In this document: in pieces, positions 14,317 through 15,716 of the stretch
How the letters are laid out: every line of letters begins with the position of its first letter
Position numbering within the stretch: the first letter of the stretch is position 1
DNA from: Actinomycetes bacterium
Lineage (GTDB): Bacteria; Actinomycetota; Acidimicrobiia; Acidimicrobiales; Palsa-688
Assembly: GCA_021827225.1 (NCBI GenBank)
Contig: JAKAXG010000026.1
Span: forward strand, 1-15,716
DNA: 15,716 nt
Direction: 5' to 3'
Program-made: the position numbers and the translations under genes
Notes under the pieces: model-generated
The model's input: only the letters and a program-made list of their open reading frames with translations
What the model was told of the DNA's origin: nothing
Database searches by the model: none

Positions 14317-14367
14317 GGCCCGGTGAAGGCAGCCCGTTCCGGCTTGCGCCGGAACGCTGACCGGGCC
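14317..14367. promoter_or_regulatory. nested inverted repeats in the glmU-prs intergenic/leader region
   Basis: Three stacked stems share one axis: GGCCCGGT (14317-14324) with ACCGGGCC (14360-14367), CAGC (14330-14333) with GCTG (14356-14359), and GTTCCGGC (14336-14343) with GCCGGAAC (14348-14355) around a TTGC tetraloop. That is 20 base pairs with two bulges on the 5' side only. It begins right after the candidate -10 and ends 25 nt before the prs start. It could be a leader RNA hairpin, the glmU terminator, or a DNA operator. Confidence 0.55.
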
Positions 14368-14421
14368 GCCGTCAGACTGGAGTCGCTGCGGTATGTCCAC
14401 GGGATCGAACGGCAACGCTGA
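14323..14421 (+). CDS. possible leaderless Arg-rich upstream ORF of prs
   Basis: A GTG lies exactly 6 nt after TAGAAT, the same spacing as at other starts in the window, and opens a 32-codon frame ending in TGA at 14419-14421. Eight of the 32 residues are Arg. It overlaps the first codons of prs in a different frame. Translating ribosomes would unfold the hairpin at 14317-14367 and pass the prs start, so it could act as a translated leader. It has no known homologue to me and may be a chance frame; GC-rich DNA gives many such frames. Confidence 0.3.
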   Translation: MKAARSGLRRNADRAAVRLESLRYVHGIERQR

Positions 14422-15466
14422 AGACGCTCGCAACGGGCCACCGGCCCGGCGTCGGTCGGGCCGTGCGCCGTCCATAGAGTTGACCCCCACCCGCAAGCTG
14501 CAGATCCTCACCGGCCGGACCCACCCGGCCCTGGCCGAGGACGTGGCCGCCGCCCTCGGGGTCGAGCTCGGCGATCCCAAGCTGGTCGACTTCGCCAACG
14601 GCGAGTTGAGGCCCCGCTTCGCCGAGTCGGTGCGGGGAGCCGACGTGTTCGTCATGCAGTCACACGGCCGGTCACCGGGACGTTCGGTCAACGACTCCCT
14701 GATGGAGCAGTGGATCATGATCGACGCGGCCAAGCGGGCGTCGGCCAAGCGGATCACGGCGGTCTGTCCCTACTACGGCTACTCGCGCCAGGACCGCAAG
14801 TCCAAAGAGCGCGAGCCCATCACCGCCCGCATGGTCTCGGACTTCTTCAAAGCCGCCGGCGCCGACCGGATCATGTCGATCGACCTGCACTCCGGTCAGA
14901 TCCAGGGTTTCTTCGACGGCCCCGTCGATCACCTCACCGCCGTACCGCTGCTCACCACCTACCTGCGCGAGCACGCTCCGAGCGGTGACTTCGTCATGGT
15001 GGCGCCCGATACCGGCCGGACCAAGGTGGCCGAGCAGGCCGCCCGCCACGCCGGGGCGGACGTCGACGTGGCCGCCGTCTACAAGCGCCGCCCCAAGGAC
15101 GTTGTCAACCAGGTCCAGGCCCTCGACGTGATGGGCGACGTGGACGGCCGGATGTGCGTGCTCATCGACGACATGATCGACACCGCCGGCACCATCTGCG
15201 CGGCGGCGGACATCCTGCTGGCCAATGGCGCCACCGAGGTCTGGGCCATGTGCACCCACGCCGTGCTGTCCGATCCGGCCGTCGACCGGTTGAAGAACTC
15301 CGCCATCTCCCGGGTGGTGGTGACCGACACGCTGCCCCTGCCGCCGGAGAAGCAGATCGACAAGATCGAGGTCGTCTCCATCGCCCAGGTCGTGGCCGAC
15401 TGCATCGACGCCGTGTTCACAGACCGTTCGGTCTCGCAGATCTTCGGCGGCGAGAACCAGACCTAG
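14393..15466 (+). CDS. prs: ribose-phosphate pyrophosphokinase (PRPP synthetase)
   Basis: Prs makes phosphoribosyl pyrophosphate from ribose-5-phosphate and ATP for purine, pyrimidine, histidine, tryptophan and NAD synthesis; it is cytoplasmic and oligomeric. The 357-residue product shows FANGELRPRFAESVRGADVF at 67-86, the flexible-loop region CPYYGYSRQDRK at 125-136, DLHSGQIQGFFD at 164-175, VAPDTGRTKVAE at 203-214, and the PRPP-binding loop VLIDDMIDTAGTI at 256-268. Residues 1-29 are a low-complexity extension beyond the family start (about 315-330 residues is usual). GGAG 10 nt before the ATG at 14393 supports this start; a TTG at 14480 would give a more typical length. It follows glmU as in mycobacteria, with its own candidate promoter and a structured leader. 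Confidence 0.95.
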   Translation: MSTGSNGNAEDARNGPPARRRSGRAPSIELTPTRKLQILTGRTHPALAEDVAAALGVELGDPKLVDFANGELRPRFAESVRGADVFVMQSHGRSPGRSVNDSLMEQWIMIDAAKRASAKRITAVCPYYGYSRQDRKSKEREPITARMVSDFFKAAGADRIMSIDLHSGQIQGFFDGPVDHLTAVPLLTTYLREHAPSGDFVMVAPDTGRTKVAEQAARHAGADVDVAAVYKRRPKDVVNQVQALDVMGDVDGRMCVLIDDMIDTAGTICAAADILLANGATEVWAMCTHAVLSDPAVDRLKNSAISRVVVTDTLPLPPEKQIDKIEVVSIAQVVADCIDAVFTDRSVSQIFGGENQT

Positions 15467-15484
15467 CGGAGCCAGACCTGGCGG

Positions 15485-15499
15485 GCCGGTCGCGCCGGC
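15485..15499. terminator. candidate hairpin after prs
   Basis: GCCGG (15485-15489) and CCGGC (15495-15499) form a 5-bp GC stem with a TCGCG loop, 18 nt after the prs stop. It has no U-tract and is weak evidence for termination. Confidence 0.25.
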
Positions 15500-15536
15500 G
15501 TCGGCTGTAACGGCCCAGCGGTGGCGGCCTGCTGTC

Positions 15537-15602
15537 TGGTGACACGAGCCCCGCTCAGGCGTGTGGATTTCCGTCACCAAAGCCGTTTTCGTGTCACCAA
15601 AA
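15537..15602. repeat. 11-bp inverted repeat with an internal GTCACCAAA direct repeat
   Basis: TGGTGACACGA (15537-15547) and TCGTGTCACCA (15589-15599) are perfect inverted copies 41 bp apart. GTCACCAAA occurs at 15573-15581 and again at 15593-15601, 20 bp apart. The stretch is markedly less GC-rich than its surroundings and lies downstream of prs. It could be a regulatory site for the next gene or the end of a small mobile or inserted sequence; nothing here decides it. Confidence 0.6.
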
Positions 15603-15629
15603 CCTATCGGCGCGCCAAATCTGGACCGA

Positions 15630-15716
15630 TTCGGCCGGCGGGGCAGGCGCCCGGCCGGCGGGGCAGGCGCCCGGCCGGCGGGGCAGGCGTTCGGCCGGCG
15701 GGGCAGGCGTTCGGCC
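15630..15716. repeat. 20-bp tandem repeat (minisatellite) running off the window end
   Basis: Four full units plus a partial one of CGGCCGGCGGGGCAGGCG followed by CC or TT, with a strict 20-bp period. The two variable bases before each unit read TT, CC, CC, TT, TT. Because 20 is not a multiple of three it is unlikely to be coding. Each unit contains the palindrome GCCGGC. The array continues beyond 15716, so its copy number is unknown. Confidence 0.92.

Noticed and set aside
15630..15716. CRISPR array
   Set aside because: Units are directly adjacent with a 20-bp period and only two variable bases, so there are no spacers. No cas genes are present.

Overview
The window is very GC-rich, densely packed bacterial DNA. 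It fits a high-GC actinobacterium, probably a deep-branching one such as Acidimicrobiia; the class is inference. Three things point there. A 32-residue bS22-like ribosomal protein is present, with the same core as the mycobacterial one. There are enzymes of deazaflavin (F420) metabolism. The core genes ispE, glmU and prs, with a tRNA-Gln beside glmU, lie in the same neighbourhood as in mycobacteria (ksgA-ispE ... glmU-prs). Several starts have a TANNNT-like -10 box 6-7 nt before the start codon and no Shine-Dalgarno, which suggests leaderless transcripts.

Layout. 1-985: the tail of an upstream gene (possibly ksgA/rsmA) overlaps ispE by ATGA, followed by bS22 on the minus strand. 1055-3414: an F420/PPOX-type oxidoreductase translationally coupled to a DUF2889 gene, convergent with an FrhB-like F420 oxidoreductase subunit that carries many Fe-S cysteines. 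3518-5519: a decayed branched-chain amino acid (liv-type) ABC transporter operon on the minus strand. Remnants of livH, livM, livF and the substrate-binding protein are joined after large deletions and broken by at least three single-base indels; livG is gone. 5762-7161: an HxlR regulator divergent from a cytoplasmic-looking HtrA-type protease, with a near-perfect palindrome between them. 7145-8826: an MpaB/DUF2236 oxygenase-family gene coupled to a TetR regulator. 8869-8916: a hexanucleotide repeat upstream of the oxygenase gene. 8980-9861: an aldo/keto reductase. 9905-12844: a long UvrD2-like helicase with an HRDC domain and an unusual N-terminal region of about 200 residues. 12881-12955: tRNA-Gln(UUG). 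13181-15466: glmU without its acetyltransferase active site, then prs. 15467-15716: non-coding DNA with an 11-bp inverted repeat and a 20-bp tandem repeat that runs off the window.

How the genes work together. IspE (isoprenoid precursors), GlmU (UDP-sugar precursor of peptidoglycan), Prs (PRPP), bS22 and tRNA-Gln are housekeeping. The block between ispE and glmU is accessory: redox enzymes, regulators, a repair helicase and a dead transporter.

I did not find a convincing new multi-gene system. The points most worth a second look are the chimeric liv relic, the truncated GlmU, the structured prs leader with a possible leaderless Arg-rich uORF, the HxlR-type palindrome, and the two short tandem repeats.
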